Source: Bacillus benzoevorans
GTDB lineage: Bacteria > Bacillota > Bacilli > Bacillales > Cytobacillaceae
Direction of reading: 5' to 3'
DNA length: 64,000 nt
NCBI RefSeq assembly: GCF_014207535.1
Contig: NZ_JACHGK010000011.1
Location: 1 to 64,000 of the forward strand
In this document: positions 1 through 8,882 of the stretch, piece by piece
Numbering within the stretch: the stretch's first letter is position 1
How the letters are laid out: every line of letters begins with the position of its first letter
Position numbers and translations under genes: made by a program
The notes under the pieces: model-generated
What the model saw: the letters and a program-made list of their open reading frames with translations, nothing else
Told to the model about the DNA's origin: nothing
The model's database searches: none

Positions 1-91
1 ACGGCAATGCACTACCTGTCAGCTATACACTTCCGCCACTGCGGCGTGTTCGGGACTTTCACCCGTTAGTCCGATGCGCTGCCAAGCGCAC
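1..91 (-). mobile_element. 5' end of a group II intron, probably class C, cut by the window edge
   Basis: Read on the minus strand, the sequence starting at position 91 begins GTGCGC, forms an immediate small hairpin (TGCGC..GCGCA) and then shows GGGTGAAAGTCCCG, a block common near the start of domain I in bacterial group II introns. It begins directly after a hairpin plus three T residues (92-115). Insertion just behind terminator stems is the known habit of class C introns. Only about 90 nt are visible, so the reverse transcriptase and domains V/VI cannot be checked. Another structured RNA is possible but less likely. Confidence 0.6.
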
Positions 92-115
92 AAAGGCACA
101 GCTGTCCGCTGTACC
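92..115 (-). terminator. Terminator hairpin after yknZ, interrupted by the intron
   Basis: On the minus strand, GGTACAGC and GCTGTGCC form an 8-bp stem (one G-U pair) with a 5-nt loop. Three T residues follow, and then the intron-like GTGCG. It lies 46 nt behind the yknZ stop codon. The U tract looks cut short by the insertion. Confidence 0.6.
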
Positions 116-160
116 ATTTATTCCACCCCCAAGATTCCCTGATTGGGAAAAGAAGTAAAC

Positions 161-1354
161 CTACTCATACCGCAGTGATTCAATCGGATCCAGTTTAGAG
201 GCTTTGTTCGCCGGCAGCAATCCAAATACAATCCCTATCACCATCGAGAAAAGGACTCCTACGATGACAACCTGCCATGAGATAAGCGGAGGCCATCCGG
301 CAAATGCGGCAACGATCGCCGCTACACCCCAACCCATTAATAGCCCCAATATTCCTCCAATTAAAGTTAAAATCATCGATTCAATTAAAAACTGAGTTAA
401 TACCTGTTTCCTTGTCGCTCCCAAAGCCATGCGAATGCCAATTTCCCTTGTTCTTTCGGTAACGGATACCAGCATAATATTCATGACACCGATTCCGCCG
501 ACAAGCAATGAAATCCCGGCGATACTGCCAATAATCAATGTCATAATCCTGGTAACTTGGCTGATTCCTTGAGCCATTTCTTCCATATTGACTACCTTGT
601 ATGATTCTTCCGTATTATGAAGAGTATTTAGCTTTTGCGCCGCCTTATTTCCAGCTGTCTCCACATCATCAGCGGATACCGCTTGGAGCGTTACTTGGGT
701 GATATTCGATTGACCAAATATCGCTTTCCATGTGTTAAAAGGGAGATAGACTTCATTCGAATTAAAAGCAAACATACCGGTCGGCTTTTCAAGGACACCA
801 ATAATTTCGACCGGTTGGTTTCCTATCCGAATCACTTTTCCGACAGCAGAATCTTGTTCAAAAAGTTCTTCTTCAAGTGAAGCACTGATCACAACTGTCC
901 TTCTTCCCCCAAGAAAATCGGAAGACGAAAAACTTTTTCCCTTTTTAATCTTTAAATCATTTACCTGTAGATAAGCTTCATTTATACCAGATACATTACT
1001 GTCTGCCGCTGTCTCCTGAAACCGAGCTGCTGTAAATTCAGAACTGGAGGTCACAACTTGTTTAATCTCCGGAATTTGCTTTAACGCACGAATATCTTCC
1101 TCTGTAAATAACGCTTCATAATAGATGTTAGGATTTGCCCGCAGTTCTTCTTCGCTTGGCTCATAATACACTTGGATTGTATTCCCTGAACCGATAATCT
1201 GCGATTTGAGCATCGCTTCCCCGCCTTGACCAATTGCCACCACAATAATCACTGCTCCAACACCAATAATTATTCCCAGCATCGTCAACATTGAACGCAG
1301 TTTATGTGATTGAAGGGAGCCGATAGCCATACTGATATTTTCCATCCAGCTCAC
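161..1354 (-). CDS. yknZ: YknZ-type ABC transporter permease (MacB/FtsX family)
   Basis: Membrane permease of a MacB-like efflux complex. The protein has one N-terminal membrane segment, a long extracytoplasmic core domain (about residues 40-260) and three C-terminal segments. The FtsX-type motif [14 protein letters not shown] lies on the cytoplasmic side. I place the start at a GTG that overlaps the yknY stop (GTGA) behind GGGGG, giving 397 aa, the length of B. subtilis YknZ. It is the last gene of a four-gene operon with 1-4 nt overlaps, so it is translationally coupled. In B. subtilis YknWXYZ protects against the SdpC toxin. The same role here is inferred from family and gene order. Confidence 0.9.
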   Translation of the reverse strand: MSWMENISMAIGSLQSHKLRSMLTMLGIIIGVGAVIIVVAIGQGGEAMLKSQIIGSGNTIQVYYEPSEEELRANPNIYYEALFTEEDIRALKQIPEIKQVVTSSSEFTAARFQETAADSNVSGINEAYLQVNDLKIKKGKSFSSSDFLGGRRTVVISASLEEELFEQDSAVGKVIRIGNQPVEIIGVLEKPTGMFAFNSNEVYLPFNTWKAIFGQSNITQVTLQAVSADDVETAGNKAAQKLNTLHNTEESYKVVNMEEMAQGISQVTRIMTLIIGSIAGISLLVGGIGVMNIMLVSVTERTREIGIRMALGATRKQVLTQFLIESMILTLIGGILGLLMGWGVAAIVAAFAGWPPLISWQVVIVGVLFSMVIGIVFGLLPANKASKLDPIESLRYE

Positions 1355-2043
1355 AAGTCCTGCCCCCTTTTCATCCAATCATGGGAAACAATGATGCCAT
1401 CACGCACAAATATGGTTCTGTTGGCATATTGGGCAATTTCAGGTTCATGTGTCACAATCACGACCGTTGTCCCTTCTTTATTTAGCCGGCTGAACTCTTC
1501 CATAATCGAGATGCTCGTTTTTGTATCTAATGCCCCTGTCGGCTCGTCGGCAAGTATTAATTTAGGCTCGTTGACAATCGCTCTGGCTATTGCTACACGC
1601 TGTTTTTGCCCGCCAGACAGTTCGTTAGGCAGATGCTCCATACGATCTGCCAAACCTACCTTTTCTAGTGCCGCTTTGGCACGTGATAGCCTGTCTTTTT
1701 TTGCAATACCACTGTAGATCATTGGCAATTCAACATTCTTTACAGCATTTAGTTTTGGCAGCAATTGAAACTGCTGAAAAACAAAGCCGAGGGATTCATT
1801 ACGAACTTTCGCAAGCTCTGCATCCTTGTATCGGGATACATCTTCATGATCGAGAAAATAACTTCCTGATGTCGGCTTATCAAGACAGCCGATAATGTTC
1901 ATCAAGGTTGATTTGCCTGAACCTGAAGGACCCATGATCGCGACAAACTCACCTTTTTCAATCGTCAGGTTAATTGATTTTAACACATCAATTTTGTCCT
2001 TTCCGATTGGATATGATTTTGTGATTTCTTCCAATCGGATCAT
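1351..2043 (-). CDS. yknY: YknY-type ABC transporter ATP-binding protein
   Basis: Cytoplasmic ATPase of the efflux complex with the permease YknZ. It shows Walker [10 protein letters not shown] (residues 38-46), a Q-loop in [11 protein letters not shown], the signature [14 protein letters not shown] and Walker [13 protein letters not shown]. It also has the conserved late His (VTHEPE). At 230 aa it matches MacB/LolD-type ATPases and the B. subtilis protein. Its ATG overlaps the yknX stop in ATGA, and its own TGA overlaps the yknZ start. Family and operon position are clear. The exported substrate cannot be read from the sequence. Confidence 0.92.
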   Translation of the reverse strand: MIRLEEITKSYPIGKDKIDVLKSINLTIEKGEFVAIMGPSGSGKSTLMNIIGCLDKPTSGSYFLDHEDVSRYKDAELAKVRNESLGFVFQQFQLLPKLNAVKNVELPMIYSGIAKKDRLSRAKAALEKVGLADRMEHLPNELSGGQKQRVAIARAIVNEPKLILADEPTGALDTKTSISIMEEFSRLNKEGTTVVIVTHEPEIAQYANRTIFVRDGIIVSHDWMKRGQDL

Positions 2044-3167
2044 TTTTTTCTCACTTCCATGCCATCAGTAAGCTCTTCTCCCGGCTCAACAATCACAATA
2101 TCATCCGTTTTTAATCCTTTAATGATTTCAACCTTATCTCGGGATGTTACCCCGGCTTGTACCTTCTGGCGATAGGCTTTGTTATCCTTAACGATATAGA
2201 CAAAGGATTGTTCTCCTGCACCAGAAAGAGCTTGTATAGGAATAACAAGACCTTTCTTATTCTCGGTTTCTATTTCCATGATCAGCTGAAACCCTGGTTT
2301 TAATGGCATTTTTTCGCTGTTCACTTTTACCGTTACAGGGTATTGAACCATCTGACCATCCCCTTGTGTACCAAAGGAAGTTTCTTTTGGAATGGCACCA
2401 ATTTTCAAGACTTCCCCTTCCCACTTTTCTCCCGGTACTGCATCGGAGGTTAACATCACCCTCTGTCCGGCAACAACTTTCAACGTATCGTATTCAGATA
2501 ATGTCCCGGTGGCCGCCATCACGTCCAAGTTCCCGCAATAAATGACCGGCTCCTGGCTGCTGCCTTCTTGAGCTGTCTTGACTTGATGATCAACTGAAAG
2601 AACCGTTCCATCAATTTTACTGGTAACTTGTAATTCCCCCTGCCGTTTTACCAGTGAATCTTTCTGCAGCAGAGTCTGCCTTAAATCTAAGTCAGCCATT
2701 TTCTTTTCCATATTTAATTGCTCTAATTCTGAAGACATCTGTTCTTTTGCCTCTTTTTCCCCAACCTGTTTCGCAAGCTCTTTTTGCTTTTTATCGAGAG
2801 CTTCTATTTGTTTATTCACTTGGTTCACTTTTAAATAGCCTGATTCGACAGCCAGTTTATTTTGTTCAACTTCTAAATCCAGCTGAGCATTTTCCATTTT
2901 TAGTAAAACGTCACCTTTTTTAACCTGTTGACCTTCTTGAACAAGAATTTCTTTTATTTCGCCCATTTCCGGTGAGAGGTATACTTTTTGTTCATCCTGA
3001 AGACTTAATATCCCCGGCACCATGATGGTGGAAGAGATTTCTTCCTCGTTTACCTTTTCGGTTTGCACAACAGGACCTTCTGCAAAGGCTTGTCGGTAGA
3101 CGCTAATGCCTACCATCACTAAAATTAGCAAAGCAACTCCAAGTGCAATCCAGACTTTTTTCTTCAT
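2040..3167 (-). CDS. yknX: YknX-type membrane-fusion (HlyD/MacA-like) protein
   Basis: Periplasmic-adaptor-like subunit of a Gram-positive efflux pump. A single N-terminal membrane anchor (about residues 5-25) is followed by a split lipoyl/barrel-sandwich domain (VYLSPEMGEIKEILVQEGQQVKKGDVL), a coiled-coil hairpin rich in Lys, Glu and Gln (about 105-175), then beta-barrel and membrane-proximal domains. At 375 aa it matches B. subtilis YknX. The start ATG shares its first base with the yknW stop (TAATG). It should link the YknYZ transporter to the cell wall side. Confidence 0.9.
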   Translation of the reverse strand: MKKKVWIALGVALLILVMVGISVYRQAFAEGPVVQTEKVNEEEISSTIMVPGILSLQDEQKVYLSPEMGEIKEILVQEGQQVKKGDVLLKMENAQLDLEVEQNKLAVESGYLKVNQVNKQIEALDKKQKELAKQVGEKEAKEQMSSELEQLNMEKKMADLDLRQTLLQKDSLVKRQGELQVTSKIDGTVLSVDHQVKTAQEGSSQEPVIYCGNLDVMAATGTLSEYDTLKVVAGQRVMLTSDAVPGEKWEGEVLKIGAIPKETSFGTQGDGQMVQYPVTVKVNSEKMPLKPGFQLIMEIETENKKGLVIPIQALSGAGEQSFVYIVKDNKAYRQKVQAGVTSRDKVEIIKGLKTDDIVIVEPGEELTDGMEVRKK

Positions 3168-3835
3168 TACATACCCGCCATTCCTGAGAATAGCGCTCCA
3201 AGCGCAGCAAAACCTAGAGATATTAAGAAGAACACTACTGCTGTGATAATGCCTGCTGTTTTAGATAACTGCCCGACCTTATGTAAGCCCATTGCGATTA
3301 AGAATAATTTCCAAATAGCGAATAATTCAATCGCACCTAATATCGGTGAATCGCTATTTAATACTCCGGCTAGACTTGTTAGAGAAATCCCCGATCCTAA
3401 CGAACCGCCAAGCAACACCCAAAGGATACTATTGAGTAAAGAACCAATTGCTGGAATGAAGAAAATAAATGTACTCATTGAAAGCAATTGCATAAATGTT
3501 GTATCTTTCTTGGCAATTTTAGTAATCATAAAATAAATAGCTGTGGAAATAAAAATAGTAAAAATGGGTGAAATAAATCCCGTCACAATCGTCGTTACTT
3601 TTGTAAAACCAAGGACCATCTCTGCTTGTTCAATAGGCAGACCTGCAGTTGTTAAATCCTTCGCCGTCAACGACAAAGCTGCAATAATAAATGATGCGGC
3701 ATTAAGGATGACAACGAATAGCAGCGGAATCCATACTTTCGGATTTTGCCGTATTCTCTCAAACTGCTGCCCCGGACTCCAAATCACAGCAAAAAGATTT
3801 GGTTTGGTTTGTTTTGCAACTACTTCGTTTTCCAT
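3167..3835 (-). CDS. yknW: YknW-type Yip1-domain membrane protein
   Basis: First gene of the yknWXYZ-type operon, encoding an integral membrane protein of the Yip1 family with about five membrane segments between residues 35 and 220. A longer reading frame exists upstream. However, the ATG at 3835 (MENEVVAKQ) has GGGAG seven bases before it and gives 222 aa, close to the B. subtilis protein, so I prefer it. In B. subtilis YknW is needed to assemble the transporter. The role here is inferred from order and family. No regulator site is recognised upstream. Confidence 0.85.
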   Translation of the reverse strand: MENEVVAKQTKPNLFAVIWSPGQQFERIRQNPKVWIPLLFVVILNAASFIIAALSLTAKDLTTAGLPIEQAEMVLGFTKVTTIVTGFISPIFTIFISTAIYFMITKIAKKDTTFMQLLSMSTFIFFIPAIGSLLNSILWVLLGGSLGSGISLTSLAGVLNSDSPILGAIELFAIWKLFLIAMGLHKVGQLSKTAGIITAVVFFLISLGFAALGALFSGMAGM

Positions 3836-3937
3836 AAAAGCACTCCCTATCCTGAAAAAATGTGTTCTCTTCACTATACGCAGATATATGACAAAAGGTT
3901 TCAATTTTTTTACATTTTCAGAATTCTTTTCGCAATG

Positions 3938-3967
3938 AAAAACGCATCCGCAGCCGGATACGTTTTT
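3938..3967 (-). terminator. Terminator behind the alpha/beta hydrolase gene
   Basis: ATCCG and CGGAT close a CAGC loop, extended by ACG/CGT across one mismatch, with A and T tracts on the two sides. It can serve the hydrolase gene ending at 3992 and lies upstream of yknW. Confidence 0.6.
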
Positions 3968-3991
3968 TATTCAGGGATATTTACCTATCAA

Positions 3992-4816
3992 TCAAACGAT
4001 GAATGCATGATCATGCAAGCTATACTCCTGTAATGCTTGCTGTTTCCTTAACCAACTTCTCGTGTAGCCAATCAACTGGGTAAAATGCTCTGAATTTGAA
4101 TAGGTATGATTAGCCTTTTGAATTTCATATGCTGTACATTCACCCGAATTTCTATCCGTAAATACCTTTTCATACTCACTAACATAATTGACTGGAATAT
4201 CCTCATCGCCCGTGCCATGGATTAACAGCACAGCACCGGAAAAGCCCCGTGCTGCCTTCAATGGTTCATATCCGGATAAAGAATCAAAAAATGGTTTGGT
4301 CAGCTCGTAGCCTAAATAATCAATACTTGAATCTGGCTTCAATAATCTGACCTTTTCGCTTCCGACAATCCGGCTGATATCCTTGAATGGATGAGCAACA
4401 GCCGACCAAAGAATCAGCCTTTTGATCTGCTTTTCATTAGCTGCAGTGAGTGCTGCTGCCGCGCCACCTAGACTATGCCCGAGCAAGGTAATATTATTTC
4501 GATCAACTTGCTTTAAATTAAAACCGTATTCTATGACTGTTCGGGTTTGTTCTATTAAATCATGTAATCCTGTTTTTCCGTAATCACCGCTGCTCTCACC
4601 GCAGCCGCTATAGTCAAATCGCAGAACAATCATCCCGTCTTTTGTTAAAGCATCCGCTGTTTTGACAAACAACCGGTCAACTCCAACTTTGCTGCCGACA
4701 AATCCGTGACAAATAATAAGCAGGGGATAATTCCTATCTGTCAGCAGGTTCTCCGGATATTCTAATACTGCCGCTAATTTCTGTTGTTTCCAGTTAATCC
4801 ATATTTGTTTTTTCAT
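3992..4816 (-). CDS. Alpha/beta hydrolase, esterase-like
   Basis: Cytosolic alpha/beta-hydrolase-fold protein of 274 aa with no signal peptide. The oxyanion-hole region HGFVGSK (near residue 38) is followed by the nucleophile elbow GHSLGG (near 113), an acid in HGTGDEDIP and a C-terminal His in ANHTYS, so the catalytic triad is complete. The family hydrolyses esters or peptides, but the substrate is not predictable. Its ATG overlaps the stop of the upstream FbpA-like gene in ATGA, so the two are translationally coupled. The C-terminal tail after the triad His is short. Confidence 0.85.
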   Translation of the reverse strand: MKKQIWINWKQQKLAAVLEYPENLLTDRNYPLLIICHGFVGSKVGVDRLFVKTADALTKDGMIVLRFDYSGCGESSGDYGKTGLHDLIEQTRTVIEYGFNLKQVDRNNITLLGHSLGGAAAALTAANEKQIKRLILWSAVAHPFKDISRIVGSEKVRLLKPDSSIDYLGYELTKPFFDSLSGYEPLKAARGFSGAVLLIHGTGDEDIPVNYVSEYEKVFTDRNSGECTAYEIQKANHTYSNSEHFTQLIGYTRSWLRKQQALQEYSLHDHAFIV

Positions 4817-4995
4817 TTTCCATACTTCCTTTCCGGATTTTTCGTTCTGGTTTCGAGCAATTTATCATATTCATCCTGTAATTCCTGCAATGGCAATTCA
4901 AACAATTGAAAACTTCCTTTTTTGAACATGCCGAAGGCAAGCAGTTGGTCAATGAGCATTTCCTTTTTCTCTTCATTTGATTGGAACAATTCCAT
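4813..4995 (-). CDS. FbpA-family small protein (Fur-regulated basic protein A-like)
   Basis: A 60-aa charged cytosolic protein. The stretch LIDQLLAFGMFKKGSFQLFE with ELQDEY after it fits the Pfam FbpA pattern (Leu-Ile-Asp .. Gly .. Lys .. Gln-Leu-Phe/Tyr-Glu-Leu .. Leu-Glu .. Glu-Tyr). In B. subtilis FbpA is part of the Fur iron-sparing response together with the small RNA FsrA. AGGAG lies 12 bases upstream of the ATG. I found no convincing Fur box upstream, only AT-rich sequence, so iron regulation is not shown here. It is coupled to the downstream hydrolase by ATGA. Confidence 0.65.
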   Translation of the reverse strand: MELFQSNEEKKEMLIDQLLAFGMFKKGSFQLFELPLQELQDEYDKLLETRTKNPERKYGK

Positions 4996-5065
4996 TTATT
5001 AATTATTAATTCTCCTTTAACTAAACTAATATAATATATCATATAAGTTTACTTGGTTTAAAGGG

Positions 5066-5088
5066 TAAAAAAACTGCCTTACTAAGGC
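5066..5088 (-). terminator. Terminator overlapping the stop of the 5082-5498 gene
   Basis: On the minus strand GCCTT and AAGGC form a short stem overlapping the TAG stop, followed by AG and seven T residues. The stem is short, so strength is uncertain. Confidence 0.5.
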
Positions 5089-5498
5089 TGCTTTATCACC
5101 GCATCCTCAAAAGGAGCATAAAATCTTCCCTTTGGAGCAATCATATCAGAATCTAAATTTCGAGTTTCTCCTTTTACATTGTATTCTCCTTCAGGGAAAA
5201 AATCAAATAACCCGCTCTCCTTATGTAATTCAACAAAATAATGATGAAGTTCACAGATTAATTGACGGTATTCATCTAAATCCACGATATCGCCAAATTC
5301 ATCCAGTGCAAAATTCACTTTAATTGCTTCCTGAAATGCAAAATGATTGGATGTAGCAATCTCTAAATCAACATCACAGCATTCCAAGCAGAGCAGAACA
5401 TCCTCATCTTTGATTTCTTCAAAAGAATGCACCACAATATCTTTTAAAATGTCGCTAATGATTTCTTCATTTTCTAACTGCTTCGTCGTATTCAGCAT
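5082..5498 (-). CDS. Hypothetical protein, 138 aa, acidic
   Basis: I do not recognise the family. It is a soluble, strongly acidic protein with no signal peptide or membrane segment and a Cys-rich spot LCLECCDVD (about residues 36-44). GGGGGAG lies four bases before the ATG and a terminator overlaps the stop, so it looks like a real monocistronic gene. The N-terminal half is predicted helical and the C-terminal part (NVKGETRNLDS..PKGRFYAPF) beta-rich. The pattern of alternating acidic and hydrophobic residues suggests a small globular protein. No function is proposed. Confidence 0.7.
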   Translation of the reverse strand: MLNTTKQLENEEIISDILKDIVVHSFEEIKDEDVLLCLECCDVDLEIATSNHFAFQEAIKVNFALDEFGDIVDLDEYRQLICELHHYFVELHKESGLFDFFPEGEYNVKGETRNLDSDMIAPKGRFYAPFEDAVIKQP

Positions 5499-5713
5499 TT
5501 TCTCTCCCCCAAAACTATATCTATTATTTTACGGACGGTTAAACAACTTTTCAAGCAAGAAATCTTACGGTAGTTTTCTATATCTGACTTTATGATAGCA
5601 AAATAGATACATCCCAACAAATTTCGACATGAATCAACCGGAAAATTGTCTAATTCTGCGCTTTCCCGAGAAATAATTTGCTGAATGAGATATTCCCCAA
5701 TACTATTAGATAG

Positions 5714-5757
5714 AGAAAACACCATTCATGTCATATCGCATAGGAATGGTGTTTTCT
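5714..5757. repeat. 14-bp perfect inverted repeat
   Basis: AGAAAACACCATTC at 5714-5727 and its exact complement at 5744-5757 flank a 16-nt spacer. It lies in the 343-nt gap between the 138-aa gene and proA. T-rich sequence follows on the plus side (GTTTTCTAAT), so it could be a bidirectional terminator or a small mobile palindrome. No gene is credible in this gap. Confidence 0.6.
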
Positions 5758-5800
5758 AATACGATGAAAGAATTCTTCCATTCAATTATACAGCAGAAAT

Positions 5801-5824
5801 AAGGACAGCTGAGCTGCTGCCCTT
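5801..5824 (-). terminator. proBA operon terminator
   Basis: AAGGACAGC and GCTGCCCTT form a 9-bp stem (G-U pair on the minus strand) with loop TGAGCT, 18 nt behind the proA stop. The following minus-strand tract ATTTCT is only moderately T-rich. Confidence 0.5.
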
Positions 5825-5841
5825 TCTTATCTCTATTGCTA

Positions 5842-7089
5842 TTATCCTCTTATCTGGCCCTCTCCATGAATCGTATATTTGCTTGATGTGAGTGCCTTCA
5901 GACCCATAGGACCGCGCGCATGCAGCTTCTGTGTACTGATTCCTATTTCAGCACCAAAGCCAAATTCAAAACCATCTGTAAATCTTGTTGATGCATTATG
6001 ATACACCGCAGCAGCATCCACATAGGTTAAAAAGGCCTCAGCATTTTGCTTATTTTCGGTAATAATCGCTTCTGAATGCTTCGTACCATACTGATTAATG
6101 TGGTCAATCGCTTCCTTAACGTTTCCAACCACTTTAACACTCAAGGTTAAAGCTAAATACTCTGTATACCAGTCGTCTTCATCAGCTAATTGAATATCTG
6201 GCAATAATTTACAGATTGTTTCATCCCCGATTATTTTTACACCTTTCGCGTGCAAAGATTCGAGCAGCTGTACTCCGTTTTCTTTAAGCCATTCTTCATG
6301 AATTAAAATGGATTCAATCGCATTGCATACCGATGGCCGCTGCGTTTTTCCATTAATCGCAATGCGAACCGCCATTTCTGGCTGAGCACTTTCATCAATA
6401 TAAATATGGCAATTTCCCGCTCCAGTTTCCAAAACGGGTACCGTAGATTCCCTCACAACGGTATCAATTAAATTCTTGCCGCCGCGAGGAATTAAAACAT
6501 CCAAATATTCATTTAGATGAAACAACTCTTTTGCTGTTTCTCTGCTCGTATCATCTAAAAGCTGTACCGCATCTTTTACGATTGTTGTTTTTTCAAGGGC
6601 ACGATGAATGGAAGATACTAACACTTTATTTGAATGATAGGCGGAGGAACTGCCTCGTAAAATAACGGCGTTTCCTGTTTTTAAAGCCAGGGTAGCGGCA
6701 TCTATTGTTACATTGGGACGCGCTTCATAGATCATGCCAATGACCCCTAAAGGGACACGTTTACTTTCAATGAGCAAACCATTTTCCTTATGAATCGTTT
6801 CGATTATTTCCCCAATTGGATCATTTAATTGAATCAATTGCCCGATTGCTCCAGACATATCAGCAATTCGTTTTTCATTGAGCATGATTCGATCAAGGAC
6901 TGAATCAGAAAACCCCTTCTCTTTTCCTGAGAGAAGATCTTTTTTATTTTCCGCTAATATTTCTTCCTGATCAAGCAGAAGCTGTTCGGCAATAGCGGCC
7001 AAGGCCTCATTTTTTTCAGCAGTAGTTTTTCCAATTAATTCATAGCTTGCACTCTTAGCTAATTTGCCTTTTTCTTTCACTTCACTCAT
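5842..7089 (-). CDS. proA: Glutamate-5-semialdehyde dehydrogenase (gamma-glutamyl phosphate reductase)
   Basis: Second step of proline synthesis: NADPH-dependent reduction of gamma-glutamyl phosphate to glutamate semialdehyde in the cytosol. The protein has the aldehyde-dehydrogenase fold with [24 protein letters not shown] and the catalytic Cys in RPSVCNAIE. The C-terminal [22 protein letters not shown] is typical of ProA. I start at the second ATG (7089, MSEVKEK), which has GGGGG seven bases upstream and gives 415 aa, the size of B. subtilis ProA. proB lies 11 nt upstream. Both sit under the proline-type T-box at 8274-8500. Confidence 0.95.
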   Translation of the reverse strand: MSEVKEKGKLAKSASYELIGKTTAEKNEALAAIAEQLLLDQEEILAENKKDLLSGKEKGFSDSVLDRIMLNEKRIADMSGAIGQLIQLNDPIGEIIETIHKENGLLIESKRVPLGVIGMIYEARPNVTIDAATLALKTGNAVILRGSSSAYHSNKVLVSSIHRALEKTTIVKDAVQLLDDTSRETAKELFHLNEYLDVLIPRGGKNLIDTVVRESTVPVLETGAGNCHIYIDESAQPEMAVRIAINGKTQRPSVCNAIESILIHEEWLKENGVQLLESLHAKGVKIIGDETICKLLPDIQLADEDDWYTEYLALTLSVKVVGNVKEAIDHINQYGTKHSEAIITENKQNAEAFLTYVDAAAVYHNASTRFTDGFEFGFGAEIGISTQKLHARGPMGLKALTSSKYTIHGEGQIRG

Positions 7090-7100
7090 TTTCATTCCCC

Positions 7101-8207
7101 CTATTTTTTAGCTTTGACCCAATTATCGCGATGAATGACTTCAATTGCGGCCACAACCATCTCTTTTTCCACTTCATCCGTTCGTTTTCCCATTACTTTT
7201 CTTAATTCCTCGGCCGAATAATATACTTCCCCTTTTCCAATTAAACCCTTTTCACCAAAAACTTCGACTACATCCCCTTTTTCAAAGGAACCAGTAATAT
7301 CATGAATTCCAGCTGGCAGTAAACTGCTTCCTTTCGCTGTCAGTGCTAATTCAGCGCCTTGATCGATATAAATTTGACCTGACACCCGGGAATGCAGGGC
7401 AATCCATTGCTTTGGATTGTTGACGGTGGTCAAAGAATCATTTCCGATATAGGTCCCATCACCATGGCCATCTAGAATATCAAGCAGTTTTTGCCGGCCC
7501 TGTCCACGGCCGATAAAGACTCTTACGCCAAGAGACAGCGCGGTTTTCGCGGCTTGGAGCTTTGATTTCATTCCTCCTGTACCGACCTTTGAACCGGAAC
7601 CTTCTGCAGCTTGCATCATTTCATCTGTAATCTCTTCCACTCGATCCCATTTCTTTGCCGCAGGATTAACGGCAGGATTGGAATCATACAAACCATTAAT
7701 ATCGGTTAAGATGATAAGCTTATGGGCATGAACCAGACCGCTGACAAGAGCCGATAGCATATCATTGTCGCCGAATGTTAATTCCTTAACCGATACCGTA
7801 TCGTTTTCATTGATAATCGGTAATATTCCGCGTTCCAGAAGCTCTGTTATCGTGGCAAAAGCATTACGATAACGATCCTTTTTTGAAAAGTCATTTCTCG
7901 TCAATAATATTTGCGCTGGTATGATATCGAATCGGCTGAATTGTTCCATGTAGTTTTGAATCAGAATACTTTGCCCTACAGCAGCTGCCGCTTGCTTGCC
8001 CTTTATTGTAACAGGTCTTGATGGATAGCCAAGACTGGCAAAGCCTGCAGCAACGGCACCGGATGAGACGAGTATCACTTCATGCCCCTCACCCCTTAAA
8101 GCAGCTACCGCTACCACATGATCAATAAATTTCTCCTGATCAATTTCTCCTTTTGAATTCGTCAACGAACTGCTGCCGATTTTCACGACAATTCTCTTTT
8201 TCTCCAT
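7101..8207 (-). CDS. proB: Glutamate 5-kinase
   Basis: First enzyme of proline synthesis, phosphorylating glutamate with ATP. The amino-acid kinase domain (about residues 1-255) shows [26 protein letters not shown] and [15 protein letters not shown]-terminal PUA domain (about 275-355) follows, as in long ProB proteins. The 368-aa length is normal. It is the first gene of the proBA operon. In Bacillus this T-box-controlled pair serves anabolic proline supply, while the osmostress enzymes are ProJ/ProH. The T-box here argues for the anabolic role. Confidence 0.95.
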   Translation of the reverse strand: MEKKRIVVKIGSSSLTNSKGEIDQEKFIDHVVAVAALRGEGHEVILVSSGAVAAGFASLGYPSRPVTIKGKQAAAAVGQSILIQNYMEQFSRFDIIPAQILLTRNDFSKKDRYRNAFATITELLERGILPIINENDTVSVKELTFGDNDMLSALVSGLVHAHKLIILTDINGLYDSNPAVNPAAKKWDRVEEITDEMMQAAEGSGSKVGTGGMKSKLQAAKTALSLGVRVFIGRGQGRQKLLDILDGHGDGTYIGNDSLTTVNNPKQWIALHSRVSGQIYIDQGAELALTAKGSSLLPAGIHDITGSFEKGDVVEVFGEKGLIGKGEVYYSAEELRKVMGKRTDEVEKEMVVAAIEVIHRDNWVKAKK

Positions 8208-8273
8208 TCTTCAGCACTCCAACATGTATTTTACAATTTTGTTATTACAAATCCTAATCAACTATTTTAAACC

Positions 8274-8500
8274 AAAAAAGCCCTTTTCATCCTTATGTTA
8301 AAGGACGAAAAGGGCTCCAAAGCTCGTTTCCGTGGTACCACCTTCATTGGATGCAGTTTCGCATCCCGCTCGGCATGATAACGCTGTTAAAGCGCCTATG
8401 TTTTGCATAGGACTCGGATGGCAGGTTCTGAGGCTTTTCTGTGATGAGGTCTTTCAGCTGTAAACCTCACTCTCTAACACATAAAGATTCTCATACTAAT
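8274..8500 (-). promoter_or_regulatory. T-box leader, probably proline-specific, upstream of proB
   Basis: The minus strand carries the T-box core GGTGGTACCACGG (near 8331-8343), then a terminator of long complementary arms (AGCCCTTTTCGTCC/GGATGAAAAGGGCT) and six T residues at 8274-8318. The upstream half has AGAGAGTGAGGTT and a stem I region. There, GAACCTGCC offers a CCT proline codon in the usual specifier position. Uncharged tRNA-Pro should favour antitermination and proBA expression. The specifier assignment is by eye. Confidence 0.85.
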
Positions 8501-8528
8501 CCATCTTTTTCGTTCATTATTTTAATCT

Positions 8529-8557
8529 ATTATGAGGATGAAGTACTTTTCTGTCAA
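8529..8557 (-). promoter_or_regulatory. Promoter of the proBA leader
   Basis: On the minus strand a perfect -35 TTGACA (8557-8552) and -10 CATAAT (8534-8529) are separated by 17 bp. Transcription would start just upstream of the T-box. Confidence 0.6.
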
Positions 8558-8698
8558 GAGTCTTAATCCTATTTTAGCTCCTTTTAGATACCTGTTCAAG
8601 CCTTCATGGCTTTTTCTAAGCTATTATCATATGTTTTCTGTTTGCACAATTCTAATCATGGCAATCTGTTGAAATGTTCATAAATTATATATTGACCT

Positions 8699-8742
8699 TT
8701 GACAAAAATATTGATATTATTTTTATTATTTTGAAATATAAT
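8699..8742 (+). promoter_or_regulatory. Possible promoter region of the glycine riboswitch operon
   Basis: An AT-rich stretch holds TTGACA (8699-8704), TTGATA (8711-8716) and a consensus TATAAT (8737-8742). The best -10 lacks a -35 at ideal spacing (20 bp from TTGATA), so the exact promoter is uncertain. It lies about 40 nt before the aptamer. Confidence 0.4.
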
Positions 8743-8784
8743 AGGTTGCAATGAATGTTATGGGTTACACTATAGCTGGAGCAG

Positions 8785-8846
8785 CTTCTGGAGAGACCGT
8801 TTAGCCGGCGCCGAAGGATTCACAATCTCAGGCAAAAGGACAGAAG
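8785..8846 (+). promoter_or_regulatory. Glycine riboswitch, single aptamer
   Basis: The aptamer has closing stem CTTCTG/CAGAAG (8785-8790/8841-8846). Inside are the conserved elements GGAGAGACC, GCCGAAGG and the 3' core AATCTCAGGCAAAAGGAC, in the order of the glycine riboswitch consensus. Only one aptamer is seen, without the usual tandem partner. An intrinsic terminator follows at 8883-8915. The downstream genes encode an ACT-domain protein and a UPF0210 protein, not the glycine cleavage system. Confidence 0.85.
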
Positions 8847-8882
8847 AGTAACGAATATTTCTTTTTGTTATTCCTGCCTCAT

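Noticed and set aside
4794..5042. 82-codon frame covering the FbpA-like gene in another phase
   Set aside because: Cys/Asn-rich shadow without ribosome site. The FbpA-like frame is coupled by ATGA and matches a family.
4996..5060. Fur box upstream of the FbpA-like gene
   Set aside because: The palindrome-like ATTAATAATTAAT and nearby AT-rich sequence do not fit the GATAATGATTATCATTATC pattern well enough.
5492..5725. 77-codon minus-strand frame between the 138-aa gene and proA
   Set aside because: It starts inside the palindrome, has no ribosome site and overlaps the start of the supported downstream gene.
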